64,000 bases of DNA from Pantoea sp. Ap-967 (GCF_011752565.1 NZ_VWXK01000018.1:1-64000); one strand, 5' to 3'. Positions 26,114 to 34,913 are shown, numbered from the stretch's first letter. Numbers and translations are program-made. Notes: generated from the letters alone by a model not told the origin.

Positions 26114-26205
26114 GGGCGCCGCCTGTGCGGCGCATCGCGAGCGTTGCTCGCTCCTACGGGATTGTTGAGCATTCCCGGTAGAAGCGTGGCTCGCGATGTG
26201 CAGCC
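26114..26205. repeat. Degenerate REP pair
   Basis: The left arm (GCGGCGCATCGCGAGCGTTG) is normal. The right arm (GTAGAAGCGTGGCTCGCGAT) has diverged, so this is probably an old element. It ends the antiporter gene and marks the left edge of the AT-rich island. Confidence 0.75.
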
Positions 26206-26224
26206 ACTTGATACCGAAGACAAT

Positions 26225-27085
26225 CTAAATGTCTTTGGCTTGCCCCTTAGGTTGTTGATTGTAGATATCGATGAGTCTCGAAAGAAAATCCAGCGAATCG
26301 TCTGTCGCACTGCACAGTCCGGTTCTTGGGTTCAGAAGATACTCGACAAAGTCACCGGCCAGGCCTGTACCACCTTGTAGCTTGTTTCTGATTTCATCAG
26401 CTTTTTGCGTAATGGAGCCTGGCAACTGATTTTTCGCAGCGGCAATTTTATCCGGGTCAGTTTCGCTAAAGTCCCAGCCGTAGGGATAGATGTCGAATTC
26501 CTTCAATGTACTTCCGTACCGATTCTGAATACCTCGATCAATGGCCAAGCCGGCGACCTGCTCAAGGTCCAAGCCGTTTTCTTTGGCCGCTATATAAATG
26601 TCAGTAAAGTTGTCCAGGTCGGAAGATGTCAAGTTGTAGAGCACACTCTCTGCTCCCGCCCTACTCTTGCGATTCCGCTCATCCATTTGGATGTCGGCAA
26701 TATCTTGGTTGTCCACTTTTAGCTGCGCCAGCACATCAGACACCTTCAAGGTTATACCAAGATCGCTCGCGGCCGACACCATCTTACCCGCCGCCTTTTC
26801 GAACAGGTAGTTATTATATTTTTCAATATTTATATAACCACTTGGCGGTGAATTTCCATTGACCCTGCCTGCATAGGGTTCCATGTACTGCCCTCTCACG
26901 TAATCACCAGCAGAAGCGTAAAGTTTCAATAATGCTTTGGCCTCATCCGAAATGGCGGGTTCATCGCCAACTTGCAGGGTGGTAGGCTGCTGACTCACGG
27001 AGTTTGCACCGCCCGTGGAAAGGTCCGATTTAGCAATGCGTGCTGAGTGGAGTTGATCGAGAGGGGTTGCGCTGATATGAACCAT
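26225..27085 (-). CDS. Hypothetical protein in an AT-rich island
   Basis: I do not recognise this 286-residue protein. It has no signal peptide or membrane helix. The first about 45 residues are Ser/Thr/Gln-rich and look disordered (DLSTGGANSVSQQPTTLQV), a composition seen in many substrates of specialised secretion systems. The rest looks alpha-helical and acidic (SSDLDNFTDIYIAAKENGLD, DLEQVAGLAIDRGIQNRYGS). Base and codon use are clearly more AT-rich than the neighbours, suggesting acquisition by transfer. A GGGAGA site precedes the ATG. It lies 57 bases downstream of the FlhE-like gene on the same strand, so the two may be co-transcribed. Secretion is only an inference. Confidence 0.75.
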   Translation of the reverse strand: MVHISATPLDQLHSARIAKSDLSTGGANSVSQQPTTLQVGDEPAISDEAKALLKLYASAGDYVRGQYMEPYAGRVNGNSPPSGYINIEKYNNYLFEKAAGKMVSAASDLGITLKVSDVLAQLKVDNQDIADIQMDERNRKSRAGAESVLYNLTSSDLDNFTDIYIAAKENGLDLEQVAGLAIDRGIQNRYGSTLKEFDIYPYGWDFSETDPDKIAAAKNQLPGSITQKADEIRNKLQGGTGLAGDFVEYLLNPRTGLCSATDDSLDFLSRLIDIYNQQPKGQAKDI

Positions 27086-27142
27086 GAATTTCTCCCTGAA
27101 AACAATGCCTGCGCCTTGTTAAAGGCATCCTTGGCGGACTAA

Positions 27143-27577
27143 TCAGTAATGGTAATCGACCTTGATGGTGTTCCTGTGGCTGGGATAGACAGGGTAGGAG
27201 CCGCCTGTTAGAACTCCGGTGATTTTAAATTTACCCTTGGCATCCTTCCCCTTGAAGTAATCGGTTGTACCGACACGACTTGCAGATATATCCCGGCACT
27301 CGCCGTAAGAGGTCTCATACCTTCCCGCATAGCAGATCTTAAAGTTCTGACTGGTAGCACCATTGGCATAGGCACCTACATTCCAAGATAGGGAGCTAAT
27401 CAAGGCACCTTTAGGTACAGACTGAGGAGTGATATAGAAGTTTGAATTTTCAATTCCAGCACCGTAAACATTAGGTGCCAGATTGTTCGCTGTCCAACTG
27501 CCTGTCGTTGCCGCGAGCGATGCATGAGCCAGGCAGAGTGCGCTGAGCCCGAAGAGCACATGAGGAATTACGTTCAT
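27143..27577 (-). CDS. Secreted FlhE-like protein
   Basis: A 144-residue exported protein with a clear signal peptide (residues 1-22, cleavage after ASLA or A23). The mature part shares the layout of enterobacterial FlhE, a periplasmic flagellar accessory protein: GSWTANN near the start, SVPKGALISSLSWNVG (FlhE: ...LMTLVAWRY), two cysteines in ICYAGRYETSYGEC, and the ending HRNTIKVDYHY (FlhE: QRNEVIVNY). Similarity is by eye and modest. FlhE is uncommon in pseudomonads, and the flagellar genes in this window lie 15 kb away. GGAGG precedes the ATG. The gene is AT-rich. It may instead be an unrelated small secreted beta-sandwich protein. Confidence 0.55.
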   Translation of the reverse strand: MNVIPHVLFGLSALCLAHASLAATTGSWTANNLAPNVYGAGIENSNFYITPQSVPKGALISSLSWNVGAYANGATSQNFKICYAGRYETSYGECRDISASRVGTTDYFKGKDAKGKFKITGVLTGGSYPVYPSHRNTIKVDYHY

Positions 27578-27825
27578 TTTTAGCCTCCCGCCAAAAAACG
27601 TGTGCCCTCCGTGGCGCTTCTAAGTATTGTTTCGTGCAGGCGACTTAATTTGCCTACCCTGCAAGCCAAAATGACTTGCCTAGTAGCGTATCGGCTTAAC
27701 CCCTAGCAGCTTTAGAAAAAATATTATGTTTCAGATATTCATATTTTGATACACACTGATTTATCCAGACGTATGGAACAAGCAGCCCACGCATTATGGC
27801 CACCCGTTTACTGGCCCGAAAAAAA

Positions 27826-27871
27826 CGTAGGAGCGAGCGCAGCTCGCGATGCGCCGCGCGGGCGGCGCTCG
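27826..27871. repeat. Single REP element (GCGAGC...GCTCGC core)
   Basis: GTAGGAGCGAGCGCAGCTCGCGAT is followed by the GC-rich tail GCGCCGCGCGGGCGGCGC, the same tail as the element at 181. It marks the right end of the AT-rich island. Confidence 0.8.
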
Positions 27872-27953
27872 TTCTCATAGGCGCCACAACCATCAAGGCA
27901 TACACCTGCTAGCCCTGACACGCCATGAAGGCAGGCATATCATCGCCATCACG

Positions 27954-27983
27954 CAAAAAAACCGGCCCCGCAATCGGGGCCGG
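27954..27983 (-). terminator. Intrinsic terminator of ycaC paralogue 2
   Basis: On the minus strand a nine-base-pair stem CCGGCCCCG/CGGGGCCGG with a four-base loop is followed by TTTTTTT. It lies 26 bases after the stop codon of the gene. Confidence 0.88.
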
Positions 27984-28008
27984 CCTCTTCAACCAAAAAT
28001 TGTCGCTA

Positions 28009-28638
28009 TTACTTAGTCGCCGTCAGCGCATTGTAACTAGTCATCAGGTTGCGGTAGTCCGGGATGTGGTTGGAGCACAGCGCCGCCAGGCCTTCGATGT
28101 CGTTGCGCCAGTCGCGGTGCAGCTCGCAGGCCACGCCGAACCAGGTCATCAGTTGCGCGCCCGCCTGGCTCATGCGGTCGTGGGCGGCATCACGGGTCAT
28201 TTCGTTGAAGGTGCCGGAAGCATCGGTCACCACGAACACATCGAACTCTTCTTCCAGGGCCGACAGGGCCGGGAAGGCGACGCACACTTCGGTCACCACG
28301 CCAGCAATGATCAGCTGCTTCTTACCGGTGGCCTTCACCGCTTTCACGAAGTCTTCGTTGTCCCAGGCGTTGATCTGGCCTGGGCGGGCGATGTACGGGG
28401 CGTCCGGGAACAGTTCCTTGAGTTCCGGCACCAGCGGGCCGTTGGGGCCTTGCTCGAAGCTGGTGGTGAGGATGGTCGGCAGGTTGAAGAACTTGGCCAG
28501 GTCAGCCAGGGCCAGCACGTTGTTCTTGAACTTGTCCGGCTCGATGTCGCGTACCAGGGACAGCAAGCCAGCCTGGTGGTCGACCAGCAGGACAGCGGCG
28601 TCGTCTTTGTTCAGGCGGTTGTAGGTGAATTTGCTCAT
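28009..28638 (-). CDS. YcaC-type cysteine hydrolase (isochorismatase superfamily), paralogue 2
   Basis: A 209-residue YcaC-like hydrolase with D20 (VLLVDHQAG), nucleophile C119 (GVVTEVCVAFP) and the conserved HRDWRNDIEGLAALCSNHIP near the C-terminus. It is nearly identical to paralogue 3 (36454-37083): differences are confined to the first five residues, one Lys/Ala change near residue 36 and the last few residues. GGAG precedes the ATG. It is divergent from a LysR gene across 135 bases, and that intergenic region is itself duplicated in front of paralogue 3. Substrate unknown. Confidence 0.92.
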   Translation of the reverse strand: MSKFTYNRLNKDDAAVLLVDHQAGLLSLVRDIEPDKFKNNVLALADLAKFFNLPTILTTSFEQGPNGPLVPELKELFPDAPYIARPGQINAWDNEDFVKAVKATGKKQLIIAGVVTEVCVAFPALSALEEEFDVFVVTDASGTFNEMTRDAAHDRMSQAGAQLMTWFGVACELHRDWRNDIEGLAALCSNHIPDYRNLMTSYNALTATK

Positions 28639-28677
28639 GGTCTGTGCTCCTAAGGTTTATGAATTTTTCAGCAATTC

Positions 28678-28771
28678 GGGGTGTTTCGCGTTGATGGGCA
28701 CAGATTAAAATCATCACCCTAAGGGCGGTAGTCAGCAGATTTTGGCTTTAGCGTTCCATCTGGAGAACGAT
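28678..28771. promoter_or_regulatory. Duplicated control region with paired inverted repeats (copy A)
   Basis: This shares most of its sequence with 37121-37213. Two inverted repeats are kept in both copies despite changes between them: TGATG-N15-CATCA, and CGTTC-N8-GAACG (28752-28756 and 28765-28769). The second overlaps the ribosome binding site of the divergent LysR gene, which would allow autorepression. The LysR product is the likely binder. Confidence 0.55.
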
Positions 28772-28773
28772 CA

Positions 28774-29685
28774 TTGGAAGACCTCAATTCCCTCTACTAC
28801 TTCACCCAAGTGGTCGAGCACGGCGGCTTCGCACCCGCCGGGCGGGCGCTGGACATGCCCAAGTCGAAGCTCAGCCGGCGCATCGCCGACCTCGAAGACC
28901 GCCTGGGCGTGCGCCTGCTGCACCGCACCAGCCGCCTGTGCTCGCTGACCGAGATCGGCCAGGCCTATTACAACCGCTGCCTGGCCATGCGGGTGGAGGC
29001 CGAGGGCGCGGCAGAGATCATCGAGCGCAACCGCAGCGAGCCGCGCGGGCTGGTGCGCATCAGTTGCCCCACTACCCTGCTCAATTCCTGGGTCGGGCCG
29101 ATGCTGACCCGCTACATGCTCAAGTACCCCCAGGTGGAGCTGTTCATCGAAAGCACCAACCGCCGCGTCGACCTGCTGCACGAAGGTTTCGACCTGGCCC
29201 TGCGGGTGCGCTTCCCGCCGCTGGAAAACACCGACATGGTGATGAAGGTGCTGAGCAACAGCACCCAGTGCCTGGTGGGCCAGCCGCAGTACCTGGAGCA
29301 GCTGCCCGAAGGCTTCGACCCGCAGCTGCTTGGCACCCTGCCCAGCCTGCACTGGGGCAGCGCCCAACGGGAGTACCAGTGGGAACTGTTCCAGGGCGAG
29401 GACACCAGCCGCAGCATCGTCATCCCGCACACCCCGCGCATGGTGACCGATGACCTGTTCGCCCTGCGCCATTTCGTGGTGGCCGGGGTGGGCATCGCGC
29501 ACTTGCCGCGGGTGGCGGTGCGCGATGACCTGGCGGCGGGGCGGCTGGTGGAGCTGATTCCGGATTGGCACCCTCGGTGCGGCATCGTGCATGCAATTTT
29601 CCCGTCGCGGCGTGGGTTGCTGCCGTCGGTGCGGGCGCTGATCGATCACTTGGCCGAAGAGTTCGCCATCAGTGACATGGCTTGA
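28774..29685 (+). CDS. LysR-type transcriptional regulator
   Basis: A 303-residue regulator with an N-terminal winged helix-turn-helix (LNSLYYFTQVVEHGGFAPAG, then DMPKSKLSRRIADLEDRLGV) and a LysR substrate-binding domain from about residue 90. It belongs to the branch with the RISCPTTLLNSWVGP-type opening of the effector domain. The start codon is TTG at 28774, preceded by GGAG at eight bases; no ATG gives a complete N-terminus. It is divergent from ycaC paralogue 2 and is the probable regulator of both that gene and paralogue 3, which has the same control region but no LysR gene beside it. Confidence 0.92.
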   Translation: MEDLNSLYYFTQVVEHGGFAPAGRALDMPKSKLSRRIADLEDRLGVRLLHRTSRLCSLTEIGQAYYNRCLAMRVEAEGAAEIIERNRSEPRGLVRISCPTTLLNSWVGPMLTRYMLKYPQVELFIESTNRRVDLLHEGFDLALRVRFPPLENTDMVMKVLSNSTQCLVGQPQYLEQLPEGFDPQLLGTLPSLHWGSAQREYQWELFQGEDTSRSIVIPHTPRMVTDDLFALRHFVVAGVGIAHLPRVAVRDDLAAGRLVELIPDWHPRCGIVHAIFPSRRGLLPSVRALIDHLAEEFAISDMA

Positions 29686-29700
29686 GGCTAACTCGTCTCA

Positions 29701-29833
29701 CCGGCCCTTTCGCGGGGCAAGCCCGCTCCTACAACCGCTGTTTTTGTAGGAGATAACCCAGCCCTCGCGCAGGGAACATTGCCAGCAGCCGCGCCGCAAT
29801 TCCCTGTAGGAGCGGGCTTGCCCCGCGAAAGGG
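29701..29833. repeat. REP pair with long spacer (GGGGCAAGCCC core)
   Basis: An intact copy at 29701-29734 and an inverted copy at 29801-29833 enclose about 65 bases that include a broken half-copy (TTGTAGGAGATAACC). The spacer looks like the remnant of a third element. Confidence 0.85.
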
Positions 29834-29924
29834 CCCGCACAGCCCCCCACACCAGCACACCCTTACAAGACCCCCACCCCACGCTTACCCCAAAGTCCCG
29901 GATCATAGCCCCCTCGGAGCCCCC

Positions 29925-31187
29925 ATGATCCGCGCCACCCACGGACCAGGCCGCGCCCTGCTCGTCACCCTTGCCTTGTACCCGGCACTCAGCCAGGCCG
30001 ACGAACCCGGCTGGTCGCTGCTCAGCCGCAACTATTTCCTCCACAGCGATTTCCGCTCCCCCTCCCCCAGTGGCCAGAACTACCGCCAGGAATGGGCCCA
30101 GGGTTTCATCGGCGAAGTGCGCTCCGGGTTCACCGAAGGCGTGATCGGCGTTGGCCTGGATGCCCACGGCTTTGTTGGCCTGAAGCTCGACGGTGGCCGT
30201 GGCCACGCGGGCACCGGCCTGCTGCCACGCGACAGCGATGGCCGCGCCGAGTCCGATTACGCCAGCGCCGGGGCCGCCCTCAAGCTGCGCCTGGGCGACA
30301 CCCAGCTGCGCTATGGCGAGATGACCGTGGAAACCCCGGTGTTCGACACCGGCGACAAGCGCCTGCACCCCGAATACGCCACCGGCTGGTTTGTGGAAAA
30401 CACCAGCCTGCCCGACTGGCGCCTGCAGGCCGGGCGTTTCACCGCGTTCAACAACCAGGACAACAGCTCCACCCACGATGACTTCACCGGCTACGGCGCC
30501 ACCACCCGCAACCATGCCATCAGCCTGGCCGGGGCCACCTTCGCCCCGCACGGCCCCTTCGGCGGCGCGCTGTACGCAGGCCAACTGGAAGACACCTGGC
30601 GCCAGGCCTACCTGAACCTGAACCTGGCCCAAGGCAACTGGCGCCTGGACGGCAATGTCTACAAAACCCGCGACACCGGCAACGCCAGCGCCGGGGCCAT
30701 CGACACCCTGGCCTACAGCCTGCTGGGCAAATACAGCTTCGGCGCCCAGGCCCTGACCCTGGCCTACCAGAAAGTCGAGGGCAACACCCCGTTCGACTTC
30801 GTCGGCGGCGACTCCATCTACCTGGCCAACTCGATCAAGTACGCCGACTTCAACGGCCCCGGCGAGCGTTCCTGGCAACTGCGCTACGACCTCAACTTCG
30901 CCAGCCTCGGCGTGCCCGGCCTGAGCCTGATGGGCCGCTACGTCAGCGGCCGCGGCATCGACGGCAGCCATGCCCCGGCTGGCGGCGTGTATGTCGGCCA
31001 GCAAGGCCAGGGCGGCAAGCACTGGGAGCGCGACATCGACCTCAAGTACGTGGTGCAGTCGGGCGCCGCCAAGGACCTGAGCCTATCGTTCTCCCACGTC
31101 AGCCACCGCGCCAACCAGGCCCAGGCCGGCGACGATATCGACCGTATCTACCTGATCATCGAATACCCACTCAAAGGCAGCTTCTGA
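29925..31187 (+). CDS. OprD family outer-membrane porin
   Basis: A substrate-selective 18-stranded beta-barrel porin for small acids, amino acids or related compounds. The 420-residue precursor has a signal peptide ending ALSQA (about residue 25), the typical mature start with LLSRNYFLHSDFR, the conserved EWAQGFIGEVRSGFTEGVIGVGLDA stretch near residues 60-85, and a C-terminal strand ending in phenylalanine (IIEYPLKGSF). GGAG precedes the ATG. It is one base from the MFS exporter gene downstream, so the two form an operon. The substrate is not predictable from sequence. Confidence 0.94.
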   Translation: MIRATHGPGRALLVTLALYPALSQADEPGWSLLSRNYFLHSDFRSPSPSGQNYRQEWAQGFIGEVRSGFTEGVIGVGLDAHGFVGLKLDGGRGHAGTGLLPRDSDGRAESDYASAGAALKLRLGDTQLRYGEMTVETPVFDTGDKRLHPEYATGWFVENTSLPDWRLQAGRFTAFNNQDNSSTHDDFTGYGATTRNHAISLAGATFAPHGPFGGALYAGQLEDTWRQAYLNLNLAQGNWRLDGNVYKTRDTGNASAGAIDTLAYSLLGKYSFGAQALTLAYQKVEGNTPFDFVGGDSIYLANSIKYADFNGPGERSWQLRYDLNFASLGVPGLSLMGRYVSGRGIDGSHAPAGGVYVGQQGQGGKHWERDIDLKYVVQSGAAKDLSLSFSHVSHRANQAQAGDDIDRIYLIIEYPLKGSF

Positions 31188-31188
31188 C

Positions 31189-32784
31189 ATGAGCACATCC
31201 CCTTCAGGCGCCTGGAGCCCGTTGCGCAACCTCACGTTCCGCATGCTGTGGATCGCCACCATCGCCTCCAATATCGGCACCTGGATGCACGAAGTGGGCG
31301 CCGGCTGGCTGATGACCACACTGTCGGCCAGCCCCCTGCACGTGGCATTGATCCAGGTGGCAGGCTCCTTGCCGATGTTCTTCCTGGCCCTGCCCGCAGG
31401 CGCGGCGGCCGATATCGTCGACAAGCGCCGCTACCTGCTGCTGGTACAGCTGTGGATGTCCGCGGTGGCGGTGGTGCTGGCGGCACTGACCCTGCTGGGG
31501 TTGATGAACGTCACCCTGCTGCTGGTGCTGACCCTGGCCCTGGGTATCGGCACGGCGCTGATGATGCCGGCCTGGAGCGCGCTCACCCCGGAGCTGGTGG
31601 GCAAGGAAGACCTGGCCAATGCCGTGGCGATTTCCAGCGTTGGCATCAACGTGTCGCGGGCCATCGGCCCGGCCTTGGCCGGCGTGGTGGTGAGCCTGGT
31701 CGGGCCGTGGCTGACCTTCGCACTCAATGCGGTGTCGTTCGCCGGGGTGATTCTGGTGCTGGTGCTATGGAAGCGCGAGGTGAAGGAGCCGCTGCTGCCG
31801 GCCGAGCGTTTCGTCGGCGCCATGCGCACCGGGCTGCGTTTTGCGCGCAGCGCCAAACCCTTGCAGGCGGTGCTGCTACGGGCACTGGCGTTCTTCTTCT
31901 GCGCCAGTGCCGGCACCTCGTTGCTGCCACTGATCGTACGCGGCGAGATGCACGGCACGGCCGCCGATTTTGGCTTGTTGCTGGCGGCCATCGGCATTGG
32001 TGCGGTGGCGGGCGCCACCCTGCTGCCGCGCCTGCGCGAGCGCATCAGCCGCGACCGCCTGGTGATGCTTGCCAGCCTGTTGTATGCCCTGTTCCTGCTG
32101 ATGCTCGCGTTGGTACGCGACTTCTACCTGCTGCTGCCGGCGATGCTGCTCAGTGGCGCGGCGTGGATCGCCGTGCTGTCCAACCTGCAGGTAGCGGCAC
32201 AAACGTCAGTGCCGGCCTGGGTACGGGCCCGGGCGTTGTCGGTGTATATCCTGATCTTCTTCGGCGCCATGGCCTGCGGCGGGCTGCTGTGGGGCACCCT
32301 GGCCAGCCATGGGTCGATCACCTTGAGCTTGTTGCTGGCAGCCGGTGGCCTGGCGCTGGGCACGCTGCTGACCTGCAAGGTGACGCTACCGGAAACCGAG
32401 GCCGAGGAACTGACACCGTCGCTGCACTGGCCAGTGCCGGTGCTCGGTGATGACCTGGACAAAGACCGCGGCCCGGTGATGGTCACCGTGGAATATCACA
32501 TCGAGCCGGCCAAGGCCGAGGCGTTCCAGGTGGCGGCGCGGGAGCTGGAAGCCATGCGCAAACGCAATGGCGCGTTGTCCTGGGGGTTGATGCGCGACAG
32601 CGCCGACCCTGCCTTGTGGCTGGAGTTCTTCTTCGAAGAGTCGTGGCTTGAGCATTTGCGGCATCACCATCGGGTGACCCGGGGTGAGCTGAAGATCGAG
32701 GCGCGGGTGCGGATGCTGCAGAGCGAGGGGGTCGAGGTGAAGATCCGGCATTTGTTGGCTGGGGAGCACCGGGGCCATCATTGA
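31189..32784 (+). CDS. MFS transporter fused to an antibiotic-biosynthesis-monooxygenase-like domain
   Basis: A 531-residue major facilitator of the EntS-like branch (DUF894/MFS_3). About 12 membrane helices span residues 15-400, with FRMLWIATIASNIGTWMHEV at the start and the loop LPAGAAADIVDKRRYLL between helices 2 and 3. After a linker, residues about 430-525 form a ferredoxin-like ABM domain (VTVEYHIEPAKAEAFQVAAR, WGLMRDSADPALWLEFFFEE, HHHRVTRGELKIEARV). The C-terminal domain probably binds a small ligand at the cytoplasmic face. It follows the OprD gene after one base, suggesting linked transport across both membranes. This fused form is known among proteobacterial MFS proteins. Confidence 0.9.
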   Translation: MSTSPSGAWSPLRNLTFRMLWIATIASNIGTWMHEVGAGWLMTTLSASPLHVALIQVAGSLPMFFLALPAGAAADIVDKRRYLLLVQLWMSAVAVVLAALTLLGLMNVTLLLVLTLALGIGTALMMPAWSALTPELVGKEDLANAVAISSVGINVSRAIGPALAGVVVSLVGPWLTFALNAVSFAGVILVLVLWKREVKEPLLPAERFVGAMRTGLRFARSAKPLQAVLLRALAFFFCASAGTSLLPLIVRGEMHGTAADFGLLLAAIGIGAVAGATLLPRLRERISRDRLVMLASLLYALFLLMLALVRDFYLLLPAMLLSGAAWIAVLSNLQVAAQTSVPAWVRARALSVYILIFFGAMACGGLLWGTLASHGSITLSLLLAAGGLALGTLLTCKVTLPETEAEELTPSLHWPVPVLGDDLDKDRGPVMVTVEYHIEPAKAEAFQVAARELEAMRKRNGALSWGLMRDSADPALWLEFFFEESWLEHLRHHHRVTRGELKIEARVRMLQSEGVEVKIRHLLAGEHRGHH

Positions 32785-32795
32785 TGATGGGTTTG

Positions 32796-32887
32796 CCGGC
32801 CTCATCGCGAGCTTTGCTCGCTCCTACGGGGCGGCGGGAGCCTGGTAGGAGCGAGCGCAGCTCGCGATGCGCCGCGCAAGCGGCGCT
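32796..32887. repeat. REP pair (GCGAGC...GCTCGC core)
   Basis: Inverted arms CCGGCCTCATCGCGAGCTTT and AGCTCGCGATGCGCCGCGCA lie between convergent MFS and amidohydrolase genes. Confidence 0.88.
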
Positions 32888-32899
32888 GAGAGGGTCAGC

Positions 32900-34741
32900 T
32901 TAGAACGCGAAGCACGAGCAACCCAAAGCCCCCCAGAAGCCCTGGAAGTCATTGACCGGCACACTCGATTTGCGTGCCTTGTCATGGCTGTGCGCGTGCA
33001 CCCCGCACGGCCCCGAGCATTGGTGCACGGATGCCGCCAGCGATGGCGTGCCCACGCGCCAGTGCCCTGGCACCTTGGCCACCGGGGACCACTCCGGCAG
33101 CACCGGCACCTGCGGTGGGCCGAGGCGGTCGAATTCGCCCGCCGCATACACCACCTTGCCGTCGACGATGGTCAGCACCGACTCGATGCCCTTGATCGCC
33201 TCTTCTTCAACGCTGAAGAAGTCCAGCGACAACGCCGCCAGGTCAGCCAGCTGGCCTACCTTGATCTGGCCCTTCTTGCCCTGCTCGCTGGAGAACCAGG
33301 CACTGCCCTGGGTGAACAGCTGCAGCGCGGTGTCGCGGTCCAGGCCTTCTGGGTACAGCTCCATGCCACCCACGGTTTTGCCGCTGACCAGCCAGTACAG
33401 CGAAGTCCAAGGGTTGTAGCTGGACACGCGAGTGGCGTCGGTACCGGCGCCCACCGGCACGCCCATGTCGAGCATGCGCTTGATCGGCGGGGTTTGCTCG
33501 GCAGCCTTGGCGCCGTAGCGGTCGACGAAGTACTCGCCCTGGAAGGCCATGCGGTCCTGGATGGCGATACCACCGCCCAGCGCACGCACACGCTCGATGT
33601 TCTGCGGGGTGATGGTTTCAGCGTGGTCGAAGAACCACGGCAGGCCATTGAACGGGATGTCGCGGTTGACCTTCTCGAACACGTCGAGCATGCGCGTGAT
33701 CGATTCGTTGTAGGTGGCGTGCAGGCGGAACGGCCAGCGCTGTTCCACCAGGTGGCGGACCACCGGCTCCAGCTCTTCTTCCATGGTTTGCGGCAGGTCC
33801 GGGCGCGGTTCGAGGAAGTCCTCGAAGTCGGCGGCGGAGAACACCAGCATCTCGCCGGCGCCGTTGTGGCGCAGGAAATCGGTGCCGCTGTGCAGCTTGA
33901 CGCTGGAGGTCCACTTGCGGAAATCGTCCAGCTCTTCCTTGGGCTTCTGGGTGAACAGGTTGTAGGCAATGCGTACGGTCAGCTGGTTGTTGTCGGCCAG
34001 CTCCTGGATCACCGAGTAGTCATCGGGGAAGTTCTGGTAACCGCCGCCGGCGTCGATGGCGCTGGTCAGGCCCAGGCGGTTCAGCTCACGCATGAACTGG
34101 CGGGTGGAGTTGACCTGGTATTCCAGTGGCAGCTTCGGCCCCTTGGCCAGGGTGGCGTAGAGGATCATCGCGTTCGGGCGAGCAATCAGCATGCCGGTGG
34201 GGTTGCCGAACTTGTCGCGCTGGATTTCGCCACCCGGCGGGTTCGGGGTGGTCTTGTCGTAGCCAACGGCCTTGAGCGCGGCGCGGTTGAGCAGTGCGCG
34301 GTCGTACAGGTGCAGCAGGAACACCGGGGTATCGGGGGCTGCCTGGTTGATTTCTTCCAGGGTCGGCATGCGTTTTTCAGCGAACTGGAATTCGTTCCAG
34401 CCACCGACCACGCGCACCCACTGCGGCGTTGGCGTGCGTGCGGCCTGGTCCTTGAGCATGCGCAGGGCATCGGCCACCGACGGCACGCCTTCCCAGCGCA
34501 GTTCCAGGTTGTAGTTCAGGCCGCCGCGGATCAGGTGCAGGTGCGAGTCGTTCAGGCCCGGAATCACCGTGCGCTGCTTGAGGTCGATGATCTGCGTGAC
34601 GGCGCCTTTGTGGGCCATGGCCTCGGCGTCGTTGCCCACGGCGATGAAGCGGCCATCCTTGATGGCGACGGCGGTGGCGGTGGGCTTTTCGCGGTCAACG
34701 GTGTGCAGTTTGCCGTTGAACAGAATCAGGTCGGCGGTCAT
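32900..34741 (-). CDS. Amidohydrolase family 3 (YtcJ-like) metal-dependent hydrolase
   Basis: A zinc-type amidohydrolase of 613 residues that would cleave an amide or ring bond; the substrate is unknown. It has the N-terminal beta-sandwich (ADLILFNGKLHTVDREKPTA), the first metal motif in VIPGLNDSHLHL, further ligands in HATYNES and WFFDHAETI, and the late aspartate in VGAGTDATRVS. The C-terminal 40 residues are unusual: they are rich in Cys and His (CSGPCGVHAHSHDKARK ... GALGCSCFAF) and fall outside the barrel. GAGGAGG upstream of 34741 fixes the start. It heads a same-strand run with paralogue 3 of YcaC, the ABM-like gene and the esterase, though REPs interrupt it. Confidence 0.88.
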   Translation of the reverse strand: MTADLILFNGKLHTVDREKPTATAVAIKDGRFIAVGNDAEAMAHKGAVTQIIDLKQRTVIPGLNDSHLHLIRGGLNYNLELRWEGVPSVADALRMLKDQAARTPTPQWVRVVGGWNEFQFAEKRMPTLEEINQAAPDTPVFLLHLYDRALLNRAALKAVGYDKTTPNPPGGEIQRDKFGNPTGMLIARPNAMILYATLAKGPKLPLEYQVNSTRQFMRELNRLGLTSAIDAGGGYQNFPDDYSVIQELADNNQLTVRIAYNLFTQKPKEELDDFRKWTSSVKLHSGTDFLRHNGAGEMLVFSAADFEDFLEPRPDLPQTMEEELEPVVRHLVEQRWPFRLHATYNESITRMLDVFEKVNRDIPFNGLPWFFDHAETITPQNIERVRALGGGIAIQDRMAFQGEYFVDRYGAKAAEQTPPIKRMLDMGVPVGAGTDATRVSSYNPWTSLYWLVSGKTVGGMELYPEGLDRDTALQLFTQGSAWFSSEQGKKGQIKVGQLADLAALSLDFFSVEEEAIKGIESVLTIVDGKVVYAAGEFDRLGPPQVPVLPEWSPVAKVPGHWRVGTPSLAASVHQCSGPCGVHAHSHDKARKSSVPVNDFQGFWGALGCSCFAF

Positions 34742-34830
34742 GGAACCTCCTCGGATGAATGTGTGGACGCAACCGCAGAGCATGCCGGTTGGCTTGGCGT
34801 CAGGGATTGGATGGATGTGCTGCCAGGTCT

Positions 34831-34904
34831 GGCCTCTTCGCGGGGCAAGCCCGCGCCTACAGGTTTCGCGCAACCCTGTAGGCGCGGGCTTGCCCCGCGA
34901 ATGC
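34831..34904. repeat. REP pair (GGGGCAAGCCC core, GCGCCTAC tail)
   Basis: Inverted arms TTCGCGGGGCAAGCCCGCGC and GCGCGGGCTTGCCCCGCGAA lie between the esterase and amidohydrolase genes on the minus strand. Both tails read GCGCCTAC rather than GCTCCTAC. Confidence 0.9.
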
Positions 34905-34913
34905 CTCACACCA

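Larger units (their letters stand above)
27578..28008. other. AT-rich intergenic region with REP and terminator
   Basis: This is 431 bases with no supported gene. The first half is the AT-rich upstream region of the FlhE-like gene. A single REP lies at 27826-27871 and the terminator of the ycaC-like gene at 27954-27983. A 69-codon minus-strand frame (27696-27905) runs through the REP, lacks a ribosome binding site and is not accepted as a gene. Confidence 0.6.

Noticed and set aside
27696..27905. 69-codon minus-strand frame
   Set aside because: The N-terminal half is translated REP sequence and no ribosome binding site is present.
28774..29685. Possible second copy of this LysR gene at 37213
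   Set aside because: Only the control region is duplicated; after GAACGATGGATTGG the sequence turns into a REP and no LysR codons remain.
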